From the NCBI GenBank assembly GCA_003136615.1, contig PLFA01000035.1:524-13212 (forward strand): DNA of 12,689 nucleotides, read 5' to 3'. Source of the stretch: Caulobacteraceae bacterium (lineage in GTDB: Bacteria > Pseudomonadota > Alphaproteobacteria > Caulobacterales > Caulobacteraceae). The notes under the pieces were generated by a model that ran no database searches, was not told the origin of the DNA, and saw nothing but the letters and a program-made list of their open reading frames with translations. Shown in pieces: positions 5,702 to 12,689 of the stretch (the first letter of the stretch is position 1; every line of letters starts with the position of its first letter). Both the position numbers and the translations under genes were made by a program.

Positions 5702-8700
5702 TTAAAAAATCGACCGTCCGGCCAGGCCCAGATCATAGATCTGCTCGCCATGGCGGAACTCGAAATGGCCCTCAAGAGCGAAATAGGAGGAGGCGGAGCC
5801 GGCCTTCAGCGCGAAGCCCACCACGGCCCAGCCGCCCTGCGTTCCATCCGGGCTGAGGCCAAAGGGGGCGCCGCCCGTGAAATTGGCGACGGTGTCGCCG
5901 ATATTACCATAGGCCACATCCATATAGCCGAAGTTCATCTCGGATCTCAGCCAGGCGTCCTTGCCCCATTCCCGGCCCAGGGTCAGTCCCGCGGTCGTCG
6001 TCAGCCGGTTGCTGTTGCGCGCCGCGATGGTGAGATCATAGCCGGCGCCGCCCCCGCTCTCGGTGTAGCCCTCTTCATTGAGGCCGAGATAGTCCATGGC
6101 CAATTCGGGTCTGGCATAGAAATTGCCCAGCACACGGTGTTCATAGGCTAGGCTCACATGACCGTCATAGATAAGGGCGTCCCAGTCGCCCTTGGCGGAC
6201 AGCTTCGAGCCGCCATCGATGAAGGTGCGCTCATCCGAGAAAAAGACGACGCCGATGCCACCACGCGCTGAGAGCGTGAGGCCGCCCACCGCGCGGCGGT
6301 AATAGAGGCTCGCCTCAATGATCTGGCCCGTGAGGCCAGAGCCCGCCTGTTGGGCCGCGGGCAGTTCGTTGGCGTTCATGAAACTCAAGGTGGCGCCGAG
6401 GGAGCCGCCGCCCTCACCCAGATGCTCCACGCCCGCCACAAGTCCGGTGAGCTTGGTGTAGCTAGCGGGGCTATCCAGGCCCTCGCGTTTGACGTTCTCA
6501 TTCACCTCCTGCAGCCACAAACTCGTTCCCGCCACCTGCTGGCCGTTGTCCGGGTTGGTGCTGGTCATTTCAGAGATGGACTGCGCGGCCGCGTCCAGAG
6601 CGTCAAACAGGCCCTGACCCTGATTGGGAAGAAGCTGGTCGTAAACCGCCTTGAAAGCCGATGCGGACGTCGGGGAGAGAAGGGCGGCTTCGATATTGGG
6701 GTTCAAAGGCGCCGCGGCGATCACCGCGCTCAAGGCCTGACCTTCGGCGGTTTCAAACCCCAATTGCTGCGGCGTCTTCTCGGTCACCGTCAGGGTCAAC
6801 TCCCCTCCGCCCCCGGTCCCAATGGGTACATAGGCGGGCGTGGCGGTGAACAGGTACGGGGCGTTAACCACCCCGCCGGAGGGGGCGAATGTTCCCGCGG
6901 TCAGGGTGCCGGCGCCGGCCGTCTGAAGAATGACGAAGGTTTGTTGGAGCGTCGCCGGTAAGCTTAGCAAGGTCAGGCCCAGCCCCGCGCCATTGGCGAA
7001 GACCGATGCGCCGCTCGTTATAAATTTCGTGTTGGTGTTATTGGCGGGATCGGCGGCCACCAGCAGCAGGCCGTTCGCCCCCACCGACACGCTATTGGCC
7101 GTCAAGGCGTTGGACTGCGCATTGGTGTCGCTGAGCGTGCCGTTATTGACATTGATCGTCAGGGTGGAATGGCCCGTTCCCGTCGGTGAGCCTTCCTCGA
7201 TGGCGCCGGTGATGGTCGCCCCCGTGGTCCCCGAACCCGCGGCGCCGGCCACGGTGATCGTGTTCGCGCCCGTTCCGAGATTGATCACTGGCGAGGTCAC
7301 CGAGCCGCCTGTCACGGTCAGGGTGGATCCGCCATTGCCGAAATAGATCGAGCCGATGATGCTGGGGCTCAAGGCCCCGATTTCCTTCCAGGCCGAGGGA
7401 TAATCCACGGGATCTTCGCCCGTGGTGACCGTGGCGGCGATCGCCTGATAAACATTGTTCTCGTAATTGACATACTGGCCGGCGGTATAGGTGCTCGACT
7501 GTGCATAGGCCGTGTTGGCCGGCAGGCTTGAATTGACCGATTGCGTGATTGTCTGGGGCGCGGTGGACTGCGAGATATCGATGGCGACCGCCGAGCCAAT
7601 CGGCATGGGCTCCGACAGCACGGTCTGGTTTGCGTAGGCGTTGATTTCGCCGGTATTGACGATGCTGTTCAGGGTTCCTGACCGGTCGATGATTCCACCG
7701 ACCTCCGTCGCGCCTACACCCTGGAAACCGTTGATGGTGCTGATGACGGCGCCGCTATTGACGATCTTGTTCACGACCGCCCCCGCGTCGATCAGGATCC
7801 CGTAGACATTCACCGGCGCGAAGCCGGCGCTGATGCTGGTCTCCTGATTGGAAATCGCGCTGATCTGGCCGTCATTCACGATCAGCGGCGTGCTACCGCC
7901 AGCCAGAAAATGGATGGCCGTGGCGCCAGCCTGATAGGCCTCGGCCGTAATGATCCCCGTATTATAAATCCCGCCTTGAATGGTGTAAGTATAGTTGCTG
8001 TTGCCCGTCCCGATCTGGACCGCCGTGGCGGGAAGGACCGAAGTCAGGTTAGGCGAGGTCACCGGATCGAACAGGGAATTGCCGATAACGGTGCCCTGAA
8101 GGACCAGCCCATACATATTGCCGCCATCCGGCGTTCCGAGCGCGGTGACCTCGCCAAGCCCCGGTCCGACGAGGCCCATCGTACCGCTCTGCGTGGCGAT
8201 GCCGATCTGCAGGGCCGGGGCGGAGCCGTAGGAGACAAGCTCGCCCGCCGTCTGCTGTGCGTCCGGCACGCCATTGCCGTCCAGGTCAGGATTGGTGGCC
8301 GACAGGATCGGCGGCGGCGCGCTGACGATCAGCCCCCCGCCCACGGAACCTCCGACCGTAAAGGCTGCGCCCCCCTGGGTCAGTTCCCCAGCCGTATAGT
8401 CGGACTCGATCTGGGGAACGGTGCTGCGGGCTGTGGTCCGATAGCCCGTGGCGGTCACCGCGCCGGCGACGGAGATACTTCCCCCGACCGCGCCGTCGAT
8501 CTCCACGGCCTTTGATCCGGTGCCCGTCGCCGTCACACCCGTGATCACGACATTGCCGCCGACGCCGCCGGTCGGGGCGACATAAAGGCCGGTGCTGTTT
8601 TCCCCCACCATCGTGATGGACCCATTGGTCACCGTCACAGTGGTGCTGGAGGTGAAGGTGGTGGGCGAGACGGTCTGCATCAGCAGACTGCCCGTGATCG

Positions 8701-9232
8701 GCGCCTGGATGTCGATCCCGTAGGACGTCTGACCCGTAACAGAGAGGCTTCCGGTCTGGGTGATGGACCCGTTGAAAGGTGACGTTCCCGACACCAGGAT
8801 GCCGATGCGATCATTGCCCTGGGCGAAGGGGCCCTCCAGAACGCCGGTGTTGTTGTCGGTGGGCGCCAGGTAGCTCTCCGTCAGCACGAAGCTGCCGGTG
8901 CTGACGAAGGATCCGGTATTGCCCCCATTTATCAACAGGCCCGTGACGCCGTTAATGCTGGTCGAGCCGATCTCGCCTTCGAGGGTGATGCTGTTATTGC
9001 TGTTGAGCGTGACGGCCGTTCCCGGCGCGGTCAGCCCCACGGACCCACCCGAAGCGATATCGATATTGGCCGGCGCGCCGCTACTGGCCGTCGCCGTGGC
9101 GATAGGGGTGGTCGTGCCGGTCGTGATTGAGACCTGGGCTTGCGCCGCGGCGGCCGCCAAGATCAAAGGCGCGACCGACGCTGCGGCGGCTAGGAGCTTG
9201 CGCGTCATCACAGGGGGCAGTCTCACTCGCAT
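5702..9232 (-). CDS. Autotransporter (type Va secretion) with beta-helix-like passenger
   Basis: A 1176-residue outer-membrane autotransporter. Residues 1-33 form a signal peptide (two-Arg/Lys n-region, alanine-rich core, AQAQ). Residues about 34-900 are a Ser/Thr/Gly/Asn-rich passenger with many short alternating strands, as in beta-helical passengers. Segments such as VGGSVGGGLIVSAP and APALQIG recur in style among alphaproteobacterial autotransporters as I remember them. Within it lie a calcium-motif-like DLDGNGVPD (residues 316-324) and a CBM5/12-like stretch (residues 580-618). Residues about 902-1176 are the C-terminal 12-strand beta-barrel domain (GTSLWLQ onward), ending in Phe (GLAGRSIF), the usual BAM signal. 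ATG 9232 is chosen; AAGGGG lies 10 nt upstream. ATG 9208 in frame would give a shorter leader without a ribosome site. The passenger's role (adhesion, surface binding) is inferred only; no protease triad was seen. Confidence 0.93.
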   Translation of the reverse strand: MRVRLPPVMTRKLLAAAASVAPLILAAAAAQAQVSITTGTTTPIATATASSGAPANIDIASGGSVGLTAPGTAVTLNSNNSITLEGEIGSTSINGVTGLLINGGNTGSFVSTGSFVLTESYLAPTDNNTGVLEGPFAQGNDRIGILVSGTSPFNGSITQTGSLSVTGQTSYGIDIQAPITGSLLMQTVSPTTFTSSTTVTVTNGSITMVGENSTGLYVAPTGGVGGNVVITGVTATGTGSKAVEIDGAVGGSISVAGAVTATGYRTTARSTVPQIESDYTAGELTQGGAAFTVGGSVGGGLIVSAPPPILSATNPDLDGNGVPDAQQTAGELVSYGSAPALQIGIATQSGTMGLVGPGLGEVTALGTPDGGNMYGLVLQGTVIGNSLFDPVTSPNLTSVLPATAVQIGTGNSNYTYTIQGGIYNTGIITAEAYQAGATAIHFLAGGSTPLIVNDGQISAISNQETSISAGFAPVNVYGILIDAGAVVNKIVNSGAVISTINGFQGVGATEVGGIIDRSGTLNSIVNTGEINAYANQTVLSEPMPIGSAVAIDISQSTAPQTITQSVNSSLPANTAYAQSSTYTAGQYVNYENNVYQAIAATVTTGEDPVDYPSAWKEIGALSPSIIGSIYFGNGGSTLTVTGGSVTSPVINLGTGANTITVAGAAGSGTTGATITGAIEEGSPTGTGHSTLTINVNNGTLSDTNAQSNALTANSVSVGANGLLLVAADPANNTNTKFITSGASVFANGAGLGLTLLSLPATLQQTFVILQTAGAGTLTAGTFAPSGGVVNAPYLFTATPAYVPIGTGGGGELTLTVTEKTPQQLGFETAEGQALSAVIAAAPLNPNIEAALLSPTSASAFKAVYDQLLPNQGQGLFDALDAAAQSISEMTSTNPDNGQQVAGTSLWLQEVNENVKREGLDSPASYTKLTGLVAGVEHLGEGGGSLGATLSFMNANELPAAQQAGSGLTGQIIEASLYYRRAVGGLTLSARGGIGVVFFSDERTFIDGGSKLSAKGDWDALIYDGHVSLAYEHRVLGNFYARPELAMDYLGLNEEGYTESGGGAGYDLTIAARNSNRLTTTAGLTLGREWGKDAWLRSEMNFGYMDVAYGNIGDTVANFTGGAPFGLSPDGTQGGWAVVGFALKAGSASSYFALEGHFEFRHGEQIYDLGLAGRSIF

Positions 9233-9242
9233 GTTGTGGGAA

Positions 9243-9260
9243 CCCCTTTAGGGCCAGGGG
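9243..9260 (-). promoter_or_regulatory. Hairpin covering the autotransporter ribosome site
   Basis: On the minus strand CCCCT pairs with AGGGG across an 8-nt loop. The 3' arm is the AAGGGG that would serve as Shine-Dalgarno for ATG 9232, so folding could limit translation. The stem is only 5 bp but all G-C except one pair. It could also be chance in GC-rich DNA. Confidence 0.35.
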
Positions 9261-9311
9261 AATACGACCGCATTGGGGCGCAAGGTCTGTTTGAGCCACG
9301 GAATCGCTTCC

Positions 9312-9329
9312 GTGTCACGCCCTCGACAC
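9312..9329. repeat. Short inverted repeat, possible operator
   Basis: GTGTC (9312-9316) and GACAC (9325-9329) are separated by 8 bp in the divergent intergenic region. The arrangement is compatible with a dimeric regulator site, but the half-sites are short and no regulator gene is nearby. Confidence 0.3.
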
Positions 9330-9385
9330 ACGATGTCTGTTGAACTGTTCGGGTAAGGCGAATCAAGGGTTTGACGCATTCCAGC

Positions 9386-10813
9386 ATGAGCGACACGGGG
9401 GACAAACGGTCAGTGACCCTTGATGACGGCGTTGCCCCCACGCCTTGGCCTTTTATTGCGCTGGCCGCAATGGCTGTCTCCGCGCCGATCGTGCTTGTGA
9501 TGGGTCATGCGGCCAAGGCGGGGCCGGCCATCGCCGCCGCCATTGCCGTGGCCATCGGCGCGATCGCCCTGGGAATAGTGTCGTCCGGTCGGCACCGCGT
9601 CGTTCCCCAGCCCGAGGATGCGGGCGCCGAGGAGTCCACCGAGCCCTTCGCGGCCATGATCGAACAGATCGCGGACCCGATCCTTCTCGTCGCGGGCGGC
9701 GCGCGGGATGAGCAGAGCAGCCGCAAGTTTCTCTTCGCCAATGGCGCGGCGCGGGACTTGCTGCGAATCCAGAGACCCGATGGCCTGCTCACGACGGTGA
9801 TCCGGGCCCCGGATATTCTCGATGCGGTGGACGACGCTCTTTATAACGACAAATCGGGCGAGGCCGCCTACCAGCTCCGTGGCCCACAGGACAGGGTCTG
9901 GCGTGCGCGAGTCTCGCCGCTGGATGTCAACTTCGGCGACGGCAGCCGTCTCGCCCTGCTGTGGATGCGCGATGAGACAGAACTGCGGCGCACTGAGCGG
10001 GCCCGCGCCGACTTCCTGGCCAATGCCAGCCATGAGCTGCGCACGCCCCTCGCGTCGCTCACCGGCTTTATCGAGACCCTGCGCGGTCACGCCCGCGATG
10101 ATGTGGAGGCCCGAGACAAGTTCCTGGCCATCATGCACGGTCAGGCTGATCGCATGCGGCGTTTGATCGACGACCTGATGAGCCTCTCCCGAATCGAACT
10201 CGGCGAGCATATCCCGCCCTCAGGCGTGGTGGATCTGCGCGTTCTGGTCACCGACGTTATGGACGCCCTCGCGCCCCTGGCCACGGAGCGGGGCGTGCGG
10301 TTTGATTCCAGCCTGCCGATCACGCCCGCCCTGGCCGTGGCGGATCGCGATCAGATCGTCCAGGTGGTTCAGAATCTGGCTGAGAACGCGGTTAAATACG
10401 CGCCCGATGGCGGCGTCGTGCGTCTGGAGGTAGCCCCGAACCTCACCCTCGCCCAGGCGGCGACGGCGTCAGCGGGCCTGGAGGGCCATTTCTCTCTCCT
10501 CACGCCGGAACACGCGCAGGGCCGCACATATGTCGCCGTGCGCGTTCGCGATTTCGGGCCTGGCATGGCGCGGGGTCACCTTCCCAGGCTGACCGAGCGC
10601 TTCTATCGGGTCGAAGGTCAGAGGCTCCGGAAGCCCGGCACGGGCCTCGGCCTCGCCATCGTCAAACATATCATTAATCGGCATAGGGGCGGGCTGATCG
10701 TGGAAAGCGCGCCGGGCGAGGGGGCCCTGTTCACCGCCTATCTGCCCGCGGCCCCGGCGATTGACGTCCTCGCGCGGACCTCTCCCCAAGACGCCCTGGA
10801 CTTGACGAGCTAG
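9386..10813 (+). CDS. phoR: PhoR-like membrane sensor histidine kinase
   Basis: A 475-residue two-component sensor kinase. Two membrane segments lie at about residues 21-40 and 45-66 with almost no periplasmic loop. A PAS-like region follows (about 86-195, starting MIEQIADPILLV), then the HisKA box ASHELRTPLASL with phospho-acceptor H216, the N-box NLAENAVKYA (N334), DFGPGM (D389), the F-box RFYRVEG and GTGLGLAIVKHI (418-429). This order with so short a sensing loop is that of PhoR, which phosphorylates PhoB under phosphate limitation. About 40 residues separate the N-box from DFGPG, longer than in many kinases. The start ATG 9386 has no well-placed ribosome site; a TTG at 9371 and a GTG at 9413 are alternatives. 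No phoB, pst or phoU genes are adjacent, so the PhoR name is by domain architecture and motif only. purD follows 26 bp later. Confidence 0.82.
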   Translation: MSDTGDKRSVTLDDGVAPTPWPFIALAAMAVSAPIVLVMGHAAKAGPAIAAAIAVAIGAIALGIVSSGRHRVVPQPEDAGAEESTEPFAAMIEQIADPILLVAGGARDEQSSRKFLFANGAARDLLRIQRPDGLLTTVIRAPDILDAVDDALYNDKSGEAAYQLRGPQDRVWRARVSPLDVNFGDGSRLALLWMRDETELRRTERARADFLANASHELRTPLASLTGFIETLRGHARDDVEARDKFLAIMHGQADRMRRLIDDLMSLSRIELGEHIPPSGVVDLRVLVTDVMDALAPLATERGVRFDSSLPITPALAVADRDQIVQVVQNLAENAVKYAPDGGVVRLEVAPNLTLAQAATASAGLEGHFSLLTPEHAQGRTYVAVRVRDFGPGMARGHLPRLTERFYRVEGQRLRKPGTGLGLAIVKHIINRHRGGLIVESAPGEGALFTAYLPAAPAIDVLARTSPQDALDLTS

Positions 10814-10839
10814 GCGCGGCGGACACTAAGCCAGCCAGC

Positions 10840-12123
10840 ATGAAGATTCTTGTTGTCGGCTCGGGGGGGCGCGAACACGCCCTGGCGTGGAAGATCGCCC
10901 AGTCGCCGCTGGTGACTTCCGTGGTCTGCGCTCCCGGAAATCCCGGCATGGCTGCATTGGGCGAGGTCGCGGCCGTGGCGGCCGTCGATGTGGCGGGACA
11001 GGTGGCGCTCGCCAAGGCGATGGGCGCGGATCTCGTGGTGGTGGGTCCTGACGCCGCCATCGCGGCGGGCCTTTCCGACGCCATGGACCGGGCGGGTATC
11101 GCCTGTTTCGCGCCTTCCGCGGCCGCCGGGCGAATCGAGAGCTCCAAAGCATTCATGAAAGCGTTCGCGAGCCGCCACGGCATACCCACCGCCGCCTTCG
11201 AAACAGTTGACGACGCCGCCTCCGCCAAGGCCGCTCTTGGGCGGTTCGCACCGCCCTATGTGATCAAGGCGGACGGGCTAGCCGCGGGCAAAGGCGTTAT
11301 TATCTCCCCGACGCTGGATGAGGGGCGCACAGCGGTGGACGCGATCTTCGGGGGCCAGTTCGGCCCCGCCGGGGCGCGGGTCGTGATCGAGGAATTCATG
11401 GCCGGCGAGGAGGTCTCCCTCTTCGCGCTGTGCGACGGCGCCCATGCGATGGCCTTCGGATCGGCCCAGGACCACAAGCGCGCCTTTGACGGCGATCAGG
11501 GCCCCAATACCGGTGGCATGGGCGCCTATGCCCCCGCTCCCGCCTTTTCCGCCGCCCTGGAAGAGGCGGCGATGGAACAGATCGTAGAGCCCGCCATCCG
11601 AGGCCTCGCCACAGAGGGCGCGCCCTATCGCGGCGTGGTCTTCGCGGGCTTGATGCTGACCAATACGGGCCCGCGCCTCGTGGAGTTCAATGCGCGCTTT
11701 GGCGACCCTGAAACCCAGGTGCTGATGATGCGCCTTCAGAGCGATCTCGTGCCCTATCTTCTCGCCTGCGCGCGGGGAGGACTAGCCGCCCTGCCCCCGC
11801 CGCTCTGGCGGGACGAGGCGGTCATCTGCGTGGTTCTGGCGGCCCGGGGTTATCCGGGGGGCCCGGTCGCGGGCTCGGCCATCACCTTGCCGGCGTCGGG
11901 TTTTGGCGAGGGCGTCGTGGTCTTCCATGCCGGGACGGCGATAGCCGACGGCCAGCTTACAGCCGCCGGCGGCCGCGTCCTCAATGTCTGCGCCCGTGCG
12001 CCCAGTCTGGCCGAAGCGCGGGCCCGCGCCTATGAGGCCATCAATCAGATCGTCTGGCCCGACGGGTTCCATCGCCGTGACATTGGCTGGCGGGCCCTGG
12101 AGTCGGGGCCGCTAGGGGAATAG
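10840..12123 (+). CDS. purD: Phosphoribosylamine--glycine ligase (GAR synthetase)
   Basis: A 427-residue ATP-grasp enzyme catalysing the second step of de novo purine synthesis: phosphoribosylamine plus glycine plus ATP to glycinamide ribonucleotide. The N-terminal domain opens MKILVVGSGGREHALAWKI, the family's phosphate-binding start. GPDAAIAAGLSD and FAPSAAAGRIESSK follow, then the ATP-grasp lysine segment YVIKADGLAAGKGV, AQDHKRAFDGDQGPNTGGMG, and the metal-binding LVEFNARFGDPETQ. The length is full. ATG 10840 matches the conserved N-terminus exactly, although no strong Shine-Dalgarno precedes it. It lies 26 bp after the sensor kinase and 39 bp before the next gene, so joint transcription is possible. 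No other purine gene is in the window. Confidence 0.97.
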   Translation: MKILVVGSGGREHALAWKIAQSPLVTSVVCAPGNPGMAALGEVAAVAAVDVAGQVALAKAMGADLVVVGPDAAIAAGLSDAMDRAGIACFAPSAAAGRIESSKAFMKAFASRHGIPTAAFETVDDAASAKAALGRFAPPYVIKADGLAAGKGVIISPTLDEGRTAVDAIFGGQFGPAGARVVIEEFMAGEEVSLFALCDGAHAMAFGSAQDHKRAFDGDQGPNTGGMGAYAPAPAFSAALEEAAMEQIVEPAIRGLATEGAPYRGVVFAGLMLTNTGPRLVEFNARFGDPETQVLMMRLQSDLVPYLLACARGGLAALPPPLWRDEAVICVVLAARGYPGGPVAGSAITLPASGFGEGVVVFHAGTAIADGQLTAAGGRVLNVCARAPSLAEARARAYEAINQIVWPDGFHRRDIGWRALESGPLGE

Positions 12124-12162
12124 GTTCGCCCCAAAAGACGCGAGAACCAGGGAGAAGGCGCC

Positions 12163-12689
12163 ATGCCCACGGACACACTGGCCGACGAGCAGGTTCGCGA
12201 GCAGCTGAACACAGGAACAAAGTCCGTCGCCGACTCTCACCGCTTTAACGAGGGCGCGCTCCTGGGCTGGATGCGCGAGAATGTGGAGGGCTTCGCGGGA
12301 CCGCTTGAGGTTCGCCAGTTCAAGGGCGGCCAATCCAACCCCACCTATCAGCTTGTCACGCCCGCTAAGACCTATGTCATGCGGCGTAAGCCCCCGGGAA
12401 AGCTCCTCCCCTCGGCCCACGCGGTTGACCGGGAGTTCCGGGTGATCTCCGCGCTCTATCCGACCGGTTTTCCGGTGGCGAAGCCCTTTGGGCTCTGCGT
12501 CGATGAAACGGTCATCGGCACTATGTTCTACATCATGGACATGGTCGAGGGCCGGATCCTCTGGGACCAGACGCTGCCCGCCTATGCGCCGGCCGAGCGC
12601 CACGCGATCCATATGGCCGCGCTGAAGACCCTGGCGGACCTGCACAATACCGACTACCGCGCCGTCGGGCTGGAGAGCTTCGGCAAGCC
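12163..12689 (+). CDS. Phosphotransferase family protein (APH fold), 3' end cut by window
   Basis: The first 175 codons of a cytoplasmic aminoglycoside-phosphotransferase-fold protein, resembling the ACAD10/ACAD11 N-terminal kinase domain and related phosphotransferases found beside acyl-CoA dehydrogenase genes. FKGGQSNPTYQL at about residues 54-65 is the nucleotide loop. YVMRRKPPGKLLPSAHAV follows, with VDREFRVISAL carrying the helix glutamate, then FPVAKPFGLC and the hinge FYIMDMVEGR. Residues 146-160 contain the HMAALKTLADLH helix. The catalytic HGD and DxE motifs would lie beyond the window edge. The start ATG 12163 has a good GGAGAAGG site at 12151-12158. It is 39 bp after purD on the same strand. 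Antibiotic phosphorylation is unlikely for this subgroup; a lipid- or hydroxyacyl-CoA-related role is inferred from family. Confidence 0.88.
   Translation, partial: MPTDTLADEQVREQLNTGTKSVADSHRFNEGALLGWMRENVEGFAGPLEVRQFKGGQSNPTYQLVTPAKTYVMRRKPPGKLLPSAHAVDREFRVISALYPTGFPVAKPFGLCVDETVIGTMFYIMDMVEGRILWDQTLPAYAPAERHAIHMAALKTLADLHNTDYRAVGLESFGK

Larger units (their letters stand above)
9233..9385. other. Divergent intergenic region between autotransporter and sensor kinase
   Basis: This 153-bp gap must hold promoters for both directions, yet I find no convincing -35/-10 pair. It contains a hairpin at 9243-9260, a GTGTC-N8-GACAC inverted repeat at 9312-9329, and two GANTC sites (GAATC at 9301-9305 and 9360-9364), the target of the CcrM methylase in many alphaproteobacteria. 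No clear Pho box was found near the PhoR-like gene. Confidence 0.5.

Noticed and set aside
4784..6151. 455-codon plus-strand open frame
   Set aside because: It runs antisense to the DLH-family gene and the autotransporter barrel, both of which have clear motifs; its own translation has none.
12112..12645. Minus-strand open frame near the window end
   Set aside because: The plus strand there encodes a recognisable APH-fold protein with a good ribosome site that continues past the window edge.

Overview
The window looks like a chromosomal segment of a GC-rich Gram-negative bacterium, most likely an alphaproteobacterium. The supporting signs are outer-membrane and lipoprotein signals, an AT-AC-type autotransporter, a PhoR-like kinase and GC-rich third codon positions. 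No species can be named from sequence alone. There are ten protein genes, two of them cut by the window edges. I see no tRNA, rRNA, CRISPR array, transposase or phage gene.

Layout: (1) bases 1-1631, plus strand: the last 53 codons of a SelO-type protein AMPylase, then a secreted M20 metallopeptidase. (2) 1655-2778, plus strand: a tandem pair of NrdR-box-like operators, then nrdB, the class I ribonucleotide reductase radical subunit, with all metal ligands and the radical tyrosine present but with no nrdA beside it. (3) 2775-2880: a 106-bp palindromic extragenic repeat whose left end contains the nrdB stop codon. (4) 2930-3700, plus strand: a CX5R tyrosine phosphatase. (5) 3706-9232, minus strand: read 5' to 3' this block is a 1176-residue autotransporter, a dienelactone-hydrolase-family enzyme, a DUF2939-like lipoprotein and a small exported protein of unknown function. 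The last two overlap by ATGA. (6) 9233-9385: a divergent intergenic region. (7) 9386-12689, plus strand: a PhoR-like sensor kinase, purD, and the start of an aminoglycoside-phosphotransferase-fold gene, with short gaps between them.

Most genes are housekeeping or common accessory genes. I do not see an obviously new multi-gene system. The best leads are the two NrdR boxes spaced exactly 31 bp apart in front of an orphan nrdB, the repeat element that supplies the nrdB stop codon, and the autotransporter passenger carrying a chitin-binding-like (CBM5/12-like) motif and a thrombospondin-3-like calcium motif.
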